A DNA stretch of 64,000 bases from CAYMPH01 sp964392365 (GTDB lineage: Bacteria > Spirochaetota > UBA4802 > UBA5550). The translations under genes were made by a program, and so were the position numbers. The stretch spans positions 1 to 64,000 of the forward strand of contig CAYMPH010000009.1 of the NCBI GenBank assembly GCA_964392365.1, written 5' to 3'. This document shows positions 45,663 through 54,811 of the stretch, piece after piece (position 1 is the first letter of the stretch; every line of letters begins with the position of its first letter). The notes under the pieces are model-generated. The model was not told the DNA's origin. It was given only the letters and a program-made list of their open reading frames with translations, and made no database searches.

Positions 45663-47368
45663 CCGCTGACTCTCAGAACTTCTTCTATAGTTGTTTCGCC
45701 CTGGATTGCTTTTTGTATTCCATCGTTCATCAGAGTGATCAGACCTTCATGTTTTATTGCATAGTCCTTGATCTGCTCTGAATCAGCGCCGGACATTATA
45801 AATTTTCTGATTTCCTGAGTAACAGGAAGAAACTCATAAATGCCGTATCTGCCGGAATATCCGGTTTTAAAACATTTTGCACATCCTTTACCTTTGAAAA
45901 GCTGTCCACCCTTAAGCTGTGATGATTTAATTTTAAGCTCAGTCAGCATTTTCTGAGTCGGTTTATATCCTGTTTTGCAATGAGGACATATCCTTCTAAC
46001 AAGCCTTTGAGCAAGAAAAGCATTTACTGATGAAGCAATCAGAAAAGGCTCTATACCCATATCAATGAGCCTGGTAATAGCGCTAGCTGCGTCATTTGTA
46101 TGAAGAGTTGAAAATACTCGATGACCTGTTAATGCGGCCTGAACTGCTATCTCTGCTGTTTCAAGATCCCTGATTTCACCGATCATAATAATATCCGGAT
46201 CCTGCCTTAATATCGACCTTAGGCCGCTCGCAAAAGTTAACTCAATTTTAGGCTTAACCTGCATCTGCCCGATACCTTTGAGCTGATATTCAATCGGATC
46301 TTCAACTGTAAGGATGTTCACATCCTGGGAATTTATCTGTAAAAGAACGCTGTAAAGTGTAGTGCTTTTCCCGCTTCCTGTTGGCCCAGTAACAAGAACA
46401 ATACCATGCGTTTTTTTAATTATTTCGTTAAAATCATTAAATACAGATTTTGAAAATCCGAGATTTGAGAGATCAAAGCTCATATCCGATTTATTCAAAA
46501 GTCTCAGTACAATTCTTTCACCATAATATGTAGGGAATATAGACACCCTTATATCAATATCTTTAGCGCCTATTTTAAGCTGAATTCTTCCATCCTGCGG
46601 AAGCCTGTTTTCGGCTATATTAAGATTTGCCATAATTTTTATTCTGGAAATAATTGATGGCTGAAATTTTTTCGGAGGCGTGAACATCTGATACAGAATG
46701 CCGTCTATTCTGAATCGGACAATAAAATCCTTCTCATACGGCTCAAAATGTATATCACTTGATTTATCGTTAACGGCCTGTTTAATAATTGTATTTACAA
46801 GGCGGATAATCGGAGCGTCATTCGCCATGTCCATTATATCTTCAGTTTGAGATATATCCCCGGATAATATTTCAAGATCCGATTCCTCGAGTCCCTCTAT
46901 AACATCATCAGTGGTTTCGCCTTTATTGATATCATATCTGGTATTTATTAAATTCAGCAGCTCTTCTTCCAATGTAAGGACCGGAAATAATTCATAATCA
47001 GGGAAAATCATTTTCAAATCGTCAAGAGGCTGGATGTTCAGAGGATCTACAATTGCTACAAAAATTTTATTTTTTTCGATTTTATAGGGAGCAATTTTAT
47101 TTTTTTTGAGAAAATAAATCGGGACAATTTTAAAAATACCGTCTGGATCACTGAATTCAATTTTTTCCTGAAATTCAATACTGTATCTTCCGGCAAGTGC
47201 TTTTACTATATCAACTTCAGTAGCAAAACCCTTTTTAATAAGGATCTGGCCGATACGCATTGATGTTCCGCTTTGAAAAAGAAGTGCATCCTGGAGTTCT
47301 TCCTGAGTTATGACTTTCTGCTCAACAAGAATATAACCTAGATGTTTGCCTTTAGTGGTAGTTGCCAT
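45659..47368 (-). CDS. gspE: Type II secretion ATPase GspE
   Basis: 569 aa. N-terminal MshEN/GspE_N region (ILVEQKVITQEELQDAL), then the ATPase with Walker A TGPTGSGKSTT (about 330), Asp box VEDPIEYQL, Walker B DPDIIMIGEIRD, His box ALTGHRVFSTLHTNDA, and a tetracysteine zinc module (CPHCKTGYKP ... CAKCFKTGY). It powers pseudopilus assembly. Fully conserved. Confidence 0.96.
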   Translation of the reverse strand: MATTTKGKHLGYILVEQKVITQEELQDALLFQSGTSMRIGQILIKKGFATEVDIVKALAGRYSIEFQEKIEFSDPDGIFKIVPIYFLKKNKIAPYKIEKNKIFVAIVDPLNIQPLDDLKMIFPDYELFPVLTLEEELLNLINTRYDINKGETTDDVIEGLEESDLEILSGDISQTEDIMDMANDAPIIRLVNTIIKQAVNDKSSDIHFEPYEKDFIVRFRIDGILYQMFTPPKKFQPSIISRIKIMANLNIAENRLPQDGRIQLKIGAKDIDIRVSIFPTYYGERIVLRLLNKSDMSFDLSNLGFSKSVFNDFNEIIKKTHGIVLVTGPTGSGKSTTLYSVLLQINSQDVNILTVEDPIEYQLKGIGQMQVKPKIELTFASGLRSILRQDPDIIMIGEIRDLETAEIAVQAALTGHRVFSTLHTNDAASAITRLIDMGIEPFLIASSVNAFLAQRLVRRICPHCKTGYKPTQKMLTELKIKSSQLKGGQLFKGKGCAKCFKTGYSGRYGIYEFLPVTQEIRKFIMSGADSEQIKDYAIKHEGLITLMNDGIQKAIQGETTIEEVLRVSG

Positions 47369-47379
47369 CTGAAATCTGG

Positions 47380-49161
47380 TTAATCCTTCTCTTTAAGTCT
47401 TTTCTGCATATTTAGTTTCTTTTCTGTCATTGAATCAATCTTCTCCTGCTTGGTGACAATATGCGGTGTAATAAATACAAGAAGATTTGCTTTTTTATAT
47501 GAAACGGTTTTACGCTTAAAAAGCCATCCTAGAAGCGGAACGTCTTTAACTCCCGGAACCCCGGTTTCTGTTGTCTGCTTATCATTCCTGATAAGTCCGC
47601 CAACAACAATTGTTTTACCATCCATAACTGTAACATTGGTTTTAATATCTCTTTTACCAAGAGTAGGAGGAATAATGTTGCCTCCTGGTAAAACAGTTGT
47701 TGTGCCAAGAACTGAATTTACTTCAAGATAAAGCTGAAGATTAATTTTTTCTTTTTTAGTTATATGAGGAGTTATCTTTAATTTAAGACCAACCGGTTTA
47801 TAATCAAAAGAAAAGAACTGTGTGCCGTTTTCTGAAATCCTGTTATTTGTAGGAATTGGAATATCCTCACCGACATTTATTTCTGATTCCTGGTTATCTG
47901 TTGCAAGAATCTGAGGAGTTGAAAGAATATTAAAATTTTTATCTGTGCCTGAAGCATTAAGCAGGGCATAACTAAGTATAGATGCATCAAGAAGAAAACC
48001 GAGCTGCATGCCAGTTGCTGCTGGTATTGCAAGTTTTTTACCGCTTAATCCGGTTGGAGTGGTATAGTTCGGAACACCGCCATTTATACTCGACCCGCCA
48101 TACATAAATTGGCCGGTTTGATTTCCAAGCATCCAGTCAATGCCAAAGCCCCATCCATTTTCAGCACTGACTTCTATTATTAGAGCTTCAATTAAAACCT
48201 GTTCCCTGACAATATCAAGCTCTTTTATAATTCTTTTAATTTCAATTATCTCTTCTGCATTTGCTGCAATAATAAGTGAATTTGTTTCTTTATTAGCGAT
48301 GATTGATAATTTCTGTTTCGGCTGCACCGGCTGGCCAGTTTGCTGCTGTCCCTGCTGCTGACCCTGGCCTTGCTGCTGCTGATTTGTAACTCTACCTGCC
48401 TTTTCAGAAGCCCTGATATTTTTCATATATGGTGCTGTATTTATAAGGGCTTTTTCTGAAAATGGTACACGTGACAATACATCAGCAAGCTGTTCAGCAT
48501 TTGCATTTTCAAGATGAACTACATGTATATTGCCTTTAGCAACTTCAGGCTGATCCGGACCTAAATCTATTTTTTTATCAAGAGCTTTCGCTATTTTAAT
48601 CAGTCCTTCAATTTCATTTGCAGTTCCGCTCAATATAAGAATATTAAGAGATTTATAAACAACAATATCAGTGTATTGTGATTTTAACGGATTTAGAGCA
48701 GTTAATACTTCGGTTGCATCAGCATATATAAGTTCAAGTAGAAATGTAACAGTTTTTTCTTCGAGAAGAGATATATTCTTTTTTTCTCCATCAATTATAA
48801 TTTCTACATTTTTCTTGATAGCTTCTTTAACAGGAATAACTTTGATAATATTACCTGATTCAATTACAGCAAGTCCCTTTACCTCTAAAATTGATTTCAT
48901 AATTTCAAGAGCCTGGCTTACAGGAACTTTCTTGGAGGAACTTATTGATATTTTCCCTTTTATCTTATCATCAATAATGATATTCTTACCGGTTAATGAA
49001 CTCATCATATTGAGAAAGTCCGCAAGCTCTACATTATTGAAATTAAGGGCAAATTCCTTTTCTTTAACCGGCTTGTCTGCTTTTTTTGCATGAATACCTG
49101 TAAGAGCCACAGCAAACACGAGTAGAATAAGAATAATTTTATTTTTTACAAATGAATTCAT
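47380..49161 (-). CDS. gspD: Type II secretion secretin GspD
   Basis: 593 aa outer-membrane secretin with a signal peptide (about 1-25). N0 domain (FALNFNNVELADFLNMMSSL), N1-N2 repeats, a Q/G-rich flexible linker (about residues 257-275), N3 (ETNSLIIAANAEEI), and the secretin core (VLIEALIIEVSAENGWGFG, ILSTPQILATDNQES, VGGLIRNDKQTTETGVPGV). Somewhat shorter than the proteobacterial proteins. No pilotin (GspS) gene is visible nearby. Confidence 0.95.
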   Translation of the reverse strand: MNSFVKNKIILILLVFAVALTGIHAKKADKPVKEKEFALNFNNVELADFLNMMSSLTGKNIIIDDKIKGKISISSSKKVPVSQALEIMKSILEVKGLAVIESGNIIKVIPVKEAIKKNVEIIIDGEKKNISLLEEKTVTFLLELIYADATEVLTALNPLKSQYTDIVVYKSLNILILSGTANEIEGLIKIAKALDKKIDLGPDQPEVAKGNIHVVHLENANAEQLADVLSRVPFSEKALINTAPYMKNIRASEKAGRVTNQQQQGQGQQQGQQQTGQPVQPKQKLSIIANKETNSLIIAANAEEIIEIKRIIKELDIVREQVLIEALIIEVSAENGWGFGIDWMLGNQTGQFMYGGSSINGGVPNYTTPTGLSGKKLAIPAATGMQLGFLLDASILSYALLNASGTDKNFNILSTPQILATDNQESEINVGEDIPIPTNNRISENGTQFFSFDYKPVGLKLKITPHITKKEKINLQLYLEVNSVLGTTTVLPGGNIIPPTLGKRDIKTNVTVMDGKTIVVGGLIRNDKQTTETGVPGVKDVPLLGWLFKRKTVSYKKANLLVFITPHIVTKQEKIDSMTEKKLNMQKRLKEKD

Positions 49162-49180
49162 CGCGATTCCTTTGTTTCCT

Positions 49181-50020
49181 TTATTGAGTAATATTAAATA
49201 TAAATGTAGTTATCTTGCCGTTTCTGTCAATATCTATTGATATTGATGATTCATTTTTTATAGACGCCCACATTTCATATAATCTTTCTGTGCTGTTTAA
49301 AACTTTACCATTTACCCTTTTAACAATATCTCCGCTGCGTGCTCCCAGCATAAACAGAACGCTATCCTCCTGGACTTTCATAAGCCTGTAGCCTTCAACC
49401 TTATCGTTTATTCTATATGGACCCGCCATTAAACCTTTCATTGCATTATCCATATTATTGAAAACTTTCTGCTGGAGTTCAGCCCTGCTGAAGTTTTTTC
49501 TAATTTTATCTGTTCCTTCGTTTCCCTGTCCGGGTTTTCCCGGTTCTCCCTGGTTTTTATTGTATAATTCAAGATCGAATACATCATTATTCATTTTAAG
49601 CCTGACTTTAGATTCGAAAATGCCTACAAGTTTATGACCGGAAATATTTGAGCCGAGTTTATATATTTCAGGATTCTTATCTGTTTTTTTCTGTATCATA
49701 GCCATAGCAATTGATGGAGGTCCGGTAATTGTTCCTATAAGTATCATATCAGAAACAGCTCCCGGAGCAAATTCACCTGAACTGGCTGCCAATTTATCCT
49801 TTTCGTCCATAATCTTGAAGAATCCTGTTTCAAAGATTCTAGAATATTCTTCAAAAGATTTCTTTCTAACAGTGGTATCAATCCTTTTGGTTTTTTTAAC
49901 AGTCTGATTATAAACAGGGGAAATTGAATATTTTACAACCTGATTAACTGTTGCTGCGGCGGAATAAGAAAAAAACATTACAGCAACTATATTCATTAAA
50001 TGATATTTTATATTTTGCAT
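49181..50020 (-). CDS. gspC: Type II secretion system protein GspC
   Basis: 279 aa, first gene of the T2SS operon. An N-terminal helix (about 8-25), a homology-region domain (MILIGTITGPPSIAMAMIQK ... YKLGSNISGHKLVGI, about 92-150), a Gly/Gln/Glu linker and a C-terminal PDZ-like domain (GYRLMKVQEDSVLFMLGARS). GspC links the inner-membrane platform to the GspD secretin. Confidence 0.9.
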   Translation of the reverse strand: MQNIKYHLMNIVAVMFFSYSAAATVNQVVKYSISPVYNQTVKKTKRIDTTVRKKSFEEYSRIFETGFFKIMDEKDKLAASSGEFAPGAVSDMILIGTITGPPSIAMAMIQKKTDKNPEIYKLGSNISGHKLVGIFESKVRLKMNNDVFDLELYNKNQGEPGKPGQGNEGTDKIRKNFSRAELQQKVFNNMDNAMKGLMAGPYRINDKVEGYRLMKVQEDSVLFMLGARSGDIVKRVNGKVLNSTERLYEMWASIKNESSISIDIDRNGKITTFIFNITQ

Positions 50021-50076
50021 TTTTATACTTATTTTATTAAAATTTAATTAAATTCTATTTGAAAAAAATTTTCAGC

Positions 50077-50104
50077 ATTATAATGAAATTAGTCAAGCAA
50101 TTAA
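50077..50104 (-). promoter_or_regulatory. Candidate promoter for the T2SS operon
   Basis: On the minus strand a perfect TATAAT (50077-50082) is preceded after 16 bases by TTAATT, which matches the -35 consensus poorly. Offered only because the -10 is perfect and lies 57 bases from the gspC start. Confidence 0.3.
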
Positions 50105-50129
50105 AAAATATGATATCACCGTTTTTTAA

Positions 50130-50143
50130 ATTCAAATTTGAAT
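50130..50143. promoter_or_regulatory. 14-bp perfect palindrome between divergent gsp and AsmA-like genes
   Basis: ATTCAAATTTGAAT reads the same on both strands. It lies just before the -35 element of the AsmA-like gene and upstream of the gspC promoter candidate, the place of a shared operator. Because the region is AT-rich, chance is possible. Confidence 0.35.
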
Positions 50144-50148
50144 ATTTC

Positions 50149-50176
50149 TTGACTTTAATTGGCAAGAAAGTATTTT
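50149..50176 (+). promoter_or_regulatory. Sigma70-type promoter for the AsmA-like gene
   Basis: TTGACT (50149-50154), 16 bases, TATTTT (50171-50176), 41 bases before the ATG at 50218. Confidence 0.45.
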
Positions 50177-50217
50177 TTATTCTACTTCCAAATATTTCTT
50201 CTTGAGTTTAAATAAAA

Positions 50218-52485
50218 ATGAAATTTAACAAAAAAATAATATTAACTTCTGCAGCGATAATTGGAGCTTTTTTATTTATTTCAGCAACTTTTAAAATTTA
50301 TTTTTCTGTCAGAATATCTGAAAAGGAAATAAAATCATTTGTTACTGATTTTGTCAAAAAAAGCTTCAATAAATCCATTATCTTCAATGATTCCTATGTT
50401 GATTTTACAGGCGATGTAATACTTATTGAACCTAATATTTCGTTTGAAGAGGATTTCAATGATAACCAGAGTCTGATAAAAGCATCTAAAGCTGTAATAA
50501 AATTAAAATTTCCTGATATTTTTCTTGGAAATTATATTCCTAAAAAAATTATTTTCTACACTGGTGATATAACAATCATAAACAGAAATCAGGATGAATT
50601 CCCCAAAAAATTAAATATAAAAAAAATTCTTTCAGATAATGTGCCGGGATTTAATAACAATAAAATGACTGGAGTTAAAATTCTGGTCAGGGATTCAAAA
50701 ATAAATTATATAGATATTCTCAAAGACAAAAAGCATTCTATAAAATTATATAATACATCACTAGACCTTGAAGTTCAGAAAGAAAATTTATTATTCGGCA
50801 TATATACAAAAATATCTCCATACAAAACAAAAGACCTCAAACATGGATATATAAAAGGAAAAGGATCTGTTCCACTTAATAATGATTCACACTTTACTGC
50901 AAACCTGAATATTGATAATTTCGACTTAAGCATTATGAATGATTATTTAGACTATTCAGGATATAAATCAGTGTCCATCTCAGGCGGTGTCAGTGTTGAA
51001 CTGAAAGTTTCTGATGAAAAGAATAATATAATAATTTACAGCGGATTAATTGAGACTGCAAATTTAAATCTTTTTTCATCAGCAGAGCAACATAAATTCA
51101 TTTCAAATGAAAATCTGAACATTGTTTTTAAAATTTCTGACAACAAAAAAGATTTAAAAATCGAAACAGACTTATTGAAAATTTTTGATGACAACATTCA
51201 ATTAAATTTTTACTCAAAATATATTTATAATCCCAAAGATGAATCTATTTCTTTTTCTGTTAAATCAAACAAAATCAATCTTGGAAATTTTTCTTCAAAT
51301 TTTTCTCCAGCTCCGGGAATCAGCTATACAGGAGAAAGCAATATTGATATGAAATTCTCATATAATCTATCAAAAGAAATTCTCCAGGATTTTAATATTG
51401 ACAACAAAATATCTAAATTATCAGTTTCAAAACTTGAAAAAGAGGGGATAAAAAAAATTATCAGCGAATTTAACTGCTATATAAATGCTGATAATAAAAA
51501 AATTGATCTCAATTCAACCGGTTTAATCCGGGACTCAAAAGCGCGATTAGATATAAAAACAAAAATAAAAAATCTCGATCCTTTTAAAAGCGATTCAGAC
51601 ATTTTCATCAAGGTTGACAAAGTTTACTCTGCACAGATTTTTTATTTAACAAGATTGGCAGTTGAATCACTCTTCAATTCAGCACAGGATGATATAAAAA
51701 GAGGGTACGAAGAAATTTTCTTTCTTCAGAAAACAGCAGGTAAAATTATAAATAATAATAATATCAACCTGGACATATCATCGGATAAGATTCAGCTTTT
51801 CGAAGGCTTTCCTGATAAAAATTTCAACAGCTTTAATCTGAAGATAAATTTAAATAATGGTGTTATTTCAATAAATTCATTTAATTTATCCGGTCTTGCT
51901 TCAAATTATGAGTTCGCTTTCAGCGCAAACATGAACTCAGATCAGCCTTTTTTTAAATTAAAAACTGCAGTAAAAGATTTTGATATGTCCGTATTTTCTG
52001 CAGTTTCAGGAAAAAAAGCAGAAATATCCGGAAAACTGAATGCATCTTTCGAATACGAAGTTTCAGCTTTCAGATTTTCAAATATACTGGAAAACTCAAA
52101 AGGGGATCTTACTGCATCAATATCGGACTTTTCAATGAAGAATACAGACTTTCAAAACAATCTTTCAAAATATTTCACAAGCTCGGGGTTTTCTGCATAT
52201 GACTTAAACACTGCAGACTTTAAAAACCTCAATATATCACTCGGGCATGCAGGAGAAAATTTTTTCATAAAAAATTTTACTATTGGCGGAGGGAATTTTA
52301 CAGTATCAGGCTATGGAAAATATTCTATTAATGACGGCATAAATCTTCCTCTTACAATTAACATTGCGGATGGAGTAAAAACAACAAACGCCCCGGTTTT
52401 AATTAAGGGGCGTCTGTTTAATCCTGATTTAGAACTTACTAATCAGAAAAATTTAAAGGATTTCCGTTTATTTAACATCGATTAA
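50218..52485 (+). CDS. AsmA-like envelope protein
   Basis: 755 aa. One N-terminal helix (about 7-29) anchors a long periplasmic beta-rich region. AsmA-like features include an N-terminal block with FVKKSFNKSIIFNDSYVDF and a C-terminal stretch (about 640-750; NLSKYFTSSGFSAYDLNTAD, FTIGGGNFTVSGYGKYSIND) typical of AsmA_2/YhdP-type repeats. Members of this group bridge the periplasm and are implicated in phospholipid transport to the outer membrane. Divergent from the T2SS operon; convergent with the cyclase gene, overlapping it by 18 bases. Confidence 0.8.
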   Translation: MKFNKKIILTSAAIIGAFLFISATFKIYFSVRISEKEIKSFVTDFVKKSFNKSIIFNDSYVDFTGDVILIEPNISFEEDFNDNQSLIKASKAVIKLKFPDIFLGNYIPKKIIFYTGDITIINRNQDEFPKKLNIKKILSDNVPGFNNNKMTGVKILVRDSKINYIDILKDKKHSIKLYNTSLDLEVQKENLLFGIYTKISPYKTKDLKHGYIKGKGSVPLNNDSHFTANLNIDNFDLSIMNDYLDYSGYKSVSISGGVSVELKVSDEKNNIIIYSGLIETANLNLFSSAEQHKFISNENLNIVFKISDNKKDLKIETDLLKIFDDNIQLNFYSKYIYNPKDESISFSVKSNKINLGNFSSNFSPAPGISYTGESNIDMKFSYNLSKEILQDFNIDNKISKLSVSKLEKEGIKKIISEFNCYINADNKKIDLNSTGLIRDSKARLDIKTKIKNLDPFKSDSDIFIKVDKVYSAQIFYLTRLAVESLFNSAQDDIKRGYEEIFFLQKTAGKIINNNNINLDISSDKIQLFEGFPDKNFNSFNLKINLNNGVISINSFNLSGLASNYEFAFSANMNSDQPFFKLKTAVKDFDMSVFSAVSGKKAEISGKLNASFEYEVSAFRFSNILENSKGDLTASISDFSMKNTDFQNNLSKYFTSSGFSAYDLNTADFKNLNISLGHAGENFFIKNFTIGGGNFTVSGYGKYSINDGINLPLTINIADGVKTTNAPVLIKGRLFNPDLELTNQKNLKDFRLFNID
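52388..52413 (-). terminator. Intrinsic terminator of the cyclase gene, embedded in the AsmA-like coding region
   Basis: ACGCCCC (52388-52394) pairs perfectly with GGGGCGT (52407-52413) across a 12-base loop. On the minus strand it is followed by TTTGTTGTTTT, a U-rich tail, and lies 55 bases after the cyclase stop. On the plus strand it is inside the last 100 bases of the AsmA-like gene. Confidence 0.7.
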
Positions 52486-54483
52486 TTCATAAATTTTAAC
52501 AGGCTTTGTTTTTCCTTTAACTTTAATAAGATCGAGCTCCCTGACTATAACAAGATCCTTTACATGTTCATATGTAAATTCACTTATAATAATAAGAGTT
52601 CCGTAAACTTTATTTGTTCCTTCAAGTCTTGCTCCAAGATTAACATTGTCACCCATAAGAGTGTAATCCATCCTTGAAGATGAACCCATATTTCCAACAA
52701 CCATTTCCCCGCTGTTAAGTCCAATTCCAATTTTAAGAATAGGTCTGCCTTGAGCTGTCCAGTTCTGATTCAATATTTCAAGATCAATTCCCATCTGTAA
52801 TGCAGCCTTGCATGCATCAAGTGCATGATTTTCAAGTTCAACCGGCGCTCCCCAGAAAGCCATAATCTCATCACCTACATATTTATCAAGAGTTCCATTG
52901 TATTTAAACACAATATCTGTCATGGACTGAAGATATTCATTCAGGTGCGCTACAAGAAGCTGCGGATTTCCATATGTTTCAGAAATAGTAGTAAAACCGC
53001 GTATGTCTGAAAATAGAACTGTAAGGTCCTTTTTTTCGCCGCCGAGTTTTAATTTTTCAGGGTGTTTCAGCAGATCATCAACAACAGATTTTGATACAAA
53101 TTTCGAGAAAGTGCTTCTGATGTATTTTTTCTCTTTCTGCTCAGTAACAACCCTGTAAGCAATTATCAGAGAGAAGGTCACGAAAGTCTGAAGTATAGGT
53201 GCTGCAAAAATTGTCATAATATTAAAATTATCAAAAACAATAAATGAAATTACAGAATAAATAATTATTATTCCAAGTGTTATTATAACAGAAATAATAA
53301 TAGACACGCGGGGAAGTAAAAATCCAAGAATAATACCAATAATTAAAAGAATTAATATATTCTGCCATATGCTTAATTTAATTATAAAATCCTGATTCAT
53401 TATAGTATTTAAAGCATTCGCGTGATGTTCAATTCCAAAAGTTTCACCATATGGAGATTTGTGAACGTCTTTCGCAATACCTGTTACATCGTAAGCAGCA
53501 ATAAGAAGAAGTTTATCCTTTAATGAATCATTATTAGCCATTGATCCATCTCTATAAAAAAGACTATATGAATAATGATTAAAACTACCAATCCCGCCAA
53601 TAAAATTAATATCCATAAAACCTCTATCATCAACTGGAATTGTTATGGTTCTTTCAGGGTTTGGCTTTACCATTTTTTCTATTGGAATATTTTTAAGTTT
53701 GATATAATTTCCCATTTTAATTTCAACATCATTAACTGATATTCCATAATAATCCATTAGAATTATCAGGTCAATGTTAGGATAATAATTATTTTTATAT
53801 TTTATAACAAGTGGCATTTTCCTGTTTGTTTTATCAGAATCAGCTTGGACGTTTGCAAATCCTATACCTTTGGCTTCTCTTCCGAGAATTGGTAGTGGGG
53901 GCAGTGCTTCTTTAATCCATGGTTCATTATTATCATTCGGATTTAATGGAAATCTTATTTTATTCATTATCTGCAATCTTTCTGAAATATCTGCGTATTG
54001 TTTATCCTGCTCTTTATTTTCAAAAGGATAATCAAGAAAAACATTTCCTGCTTTTCTTATAGCATCTGAGAAAATCTTTTCAGTATTCTTCTCTTCTTTT
54101 TTCTGCGGATCTATAAACATTATGTCAAAAAGAATACCCTTTGGATTGCCGGAAGAAACATAGTTGGTAAATTTAGCATGGACATCCCATTTAAATGGGA
54201 AGATCATTCCTTTTTCAGCAAAATCTCTGATTGAGCTTTCATCAATTCCAAGTATTATAATATCCTTTCTTGCCTTTGGATTCAATCTGATAAATTTTGC
54301 AGCATCGGATATTTTTTTATCCGCCTCAGAAGGATCTTTGAGTATGAATCTCTGATCATAGGCACCAAATTCCATACCATCCAATAATATAGTCTGGCTG
54401 TAAATTACGGCAACTACAACCATAATAACTATACTTATTAAAAAACCGATGAGCTTGTTTCTGTCGAATTTAAAAAAATCCAT
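52468..54483 (-). CDS. CHASE2-domain adenylate/guanylate cyclase
   Basis: 671 aa. One N-terminal helix (about 11-33), a periplasmic CHASE2 sensor domain (about 40-365; DIIILGIDESSIRDF, GILFDIMFIDPQ), three helices (about 370-440) and a class III cyclase domain (about 480-660) with VLFSDIRGFTTISE, LDKYVGDEIMAFWGAP, KIGIGLNSGEMVVGNMGS and MDYTLMGDNVNLGARLEG. Both metal-binding Asp residues are present, so it should be active; the Lys of LDKYVGDE favours ATP. It would make cAMP in response to an extracytoplasmic signal. Confidence 0.92.
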   Translation of the reverse strand: MDFFKFDRNKLIGFLISIVIMVVVAVIYSQTILLDGMEFGAYDQRFILKDPSEADKKISDAAKFIRLNPKARKDIIILGIDESSIRDFAEKGMIFPFKWDVHAKFTNYVSSGNPKGILFDIMFIDPQKKEEKNTEKIFSDAIRKAGNVFLDYPFENKEQDKQYADISERLQIMNKIRFPLNPNDNNEPWIKEALPPLPILGREAKGIGFANVQADSDKTNRKMPLVIKYKNNYYPNIDLIILMDYYGISVNDVEIKMGNYIKLKNIPIEKMVKPNPERTITIPVDDRGFMDINFIGGIGSFNHYSYSLFYRDGSMANNDSLKDKLLLIAAYDVTGIAKDVHKSPYGETFGIEHHANALNTIMNQDFIIKLSIWQNILILLIIGIILGFLLPRVSIIISVIITLGIIIIYSVISFIVFDNFNIMTIFAAPILQTFVTFSLIIAYRVVTEQKEKKYIRSTFSKFVSKSVVDDLLKHPEKLKLGGEKKDLTVLFSDIRGFTTISETYGNPQLLVAHLNEYLQSMTDIVFKYNGTLDKYVGDEIMAFWGAPVELENHALDACKAALQMGIDLEILNQNWTAQGRPILKIGIGLNSGEMVVGNMGSSSRMDYTLMGDNVNLGARLEGTNKVYGTLIIISEFTYEHVKDLVIVRELDLIKVKGKTKPVKIYELIDVK

Positions 54484-54593
54484 ATGCCGGCTCCATTTAT
54501 GTATATTTTAAAAATAATTATTGTTGTTTATCTTATTATTGCTTATAATTAATTTCAAGATATTTATTGCACTTATAATATTATTTTTTGATA

Positions 54594-54622
54594 TTGACGG
54601 AATATGATTATTTGGATTAATT
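54594..54622 (+). promoter_or_regulatory. Candidate promoter for the argS operon
   Basis: TTGACG (54594-54599), 17 bases, TTAATT (54617-54622). The start codon of argS is 190 bases further on, leaving a long leader. Confidence 0.35.
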
Positions 54623-54694
54623 AATTTAACTATTCAGTTGTTTTTATATTATAAGTAAATAAAAAAAATCAGGAGATAAGGAGATTTAAGAGAG

Positions 54695-54760
54695 ATGGAG
54701 ATATTAAAAGTTATAGCTTTTATCTCTATTATCCCAATATATCCTTTTCTTACAAATTAA
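54695..54760 (+). CDS. Possible 21-residue leader peptide upstream of argS
   Basis: ATG 54695 is preceded by a duplicated Shine-Dalgarno-like stretch (AGGAGATAAGGAG, 54671-54683). It encodes a short hydrophobic peptide (MEILKVIAFISIIPIYPFL then TN) ending 51 bases before argS. It contains no arginine codon, so classical arginine attenuation is unlikely. It may be chance; comparison with relatives is decisive. Confidence 0.25.
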   Translation: MEILKVIAFISIIPIYPFLTN

Positions 54761-54811
54761 AATTTAGTATATATTTCCTTTATAATCTTTTTTAAAGTAT
54801 AGGAGTTAAAA

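Larger units (their letters stand above)
54484..54811. other. AT-rich leader region upstream of argS
   Basis: 328 bases between the divergent cyclase gene and argS. It holds a promoter-like pair, a short reading frame with a very good ribosome-binding site, and a modest hairpin. I see no tRNA, T-box specifier or known riboswitch. Confidence 0.5.

Noticed and set aside
48328..48395. Q/G-rich repeat in gspD as a mobile or regulatory repeat
   Set aside because: It encodes a flexible linker between secretin N domains; such linkers are normal in GspD and the frame is kept.
48671..49093. 140-codon open frame on the plus strand
   Set aside because: It is antisense to the N domains of gspD, with no ribosome-binding site or family resemblance.
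54484..54811. T-box or other riboswitch controlling argS
   Set aside because: No T-box sequence, specifier loop or known aptamer core could be found.
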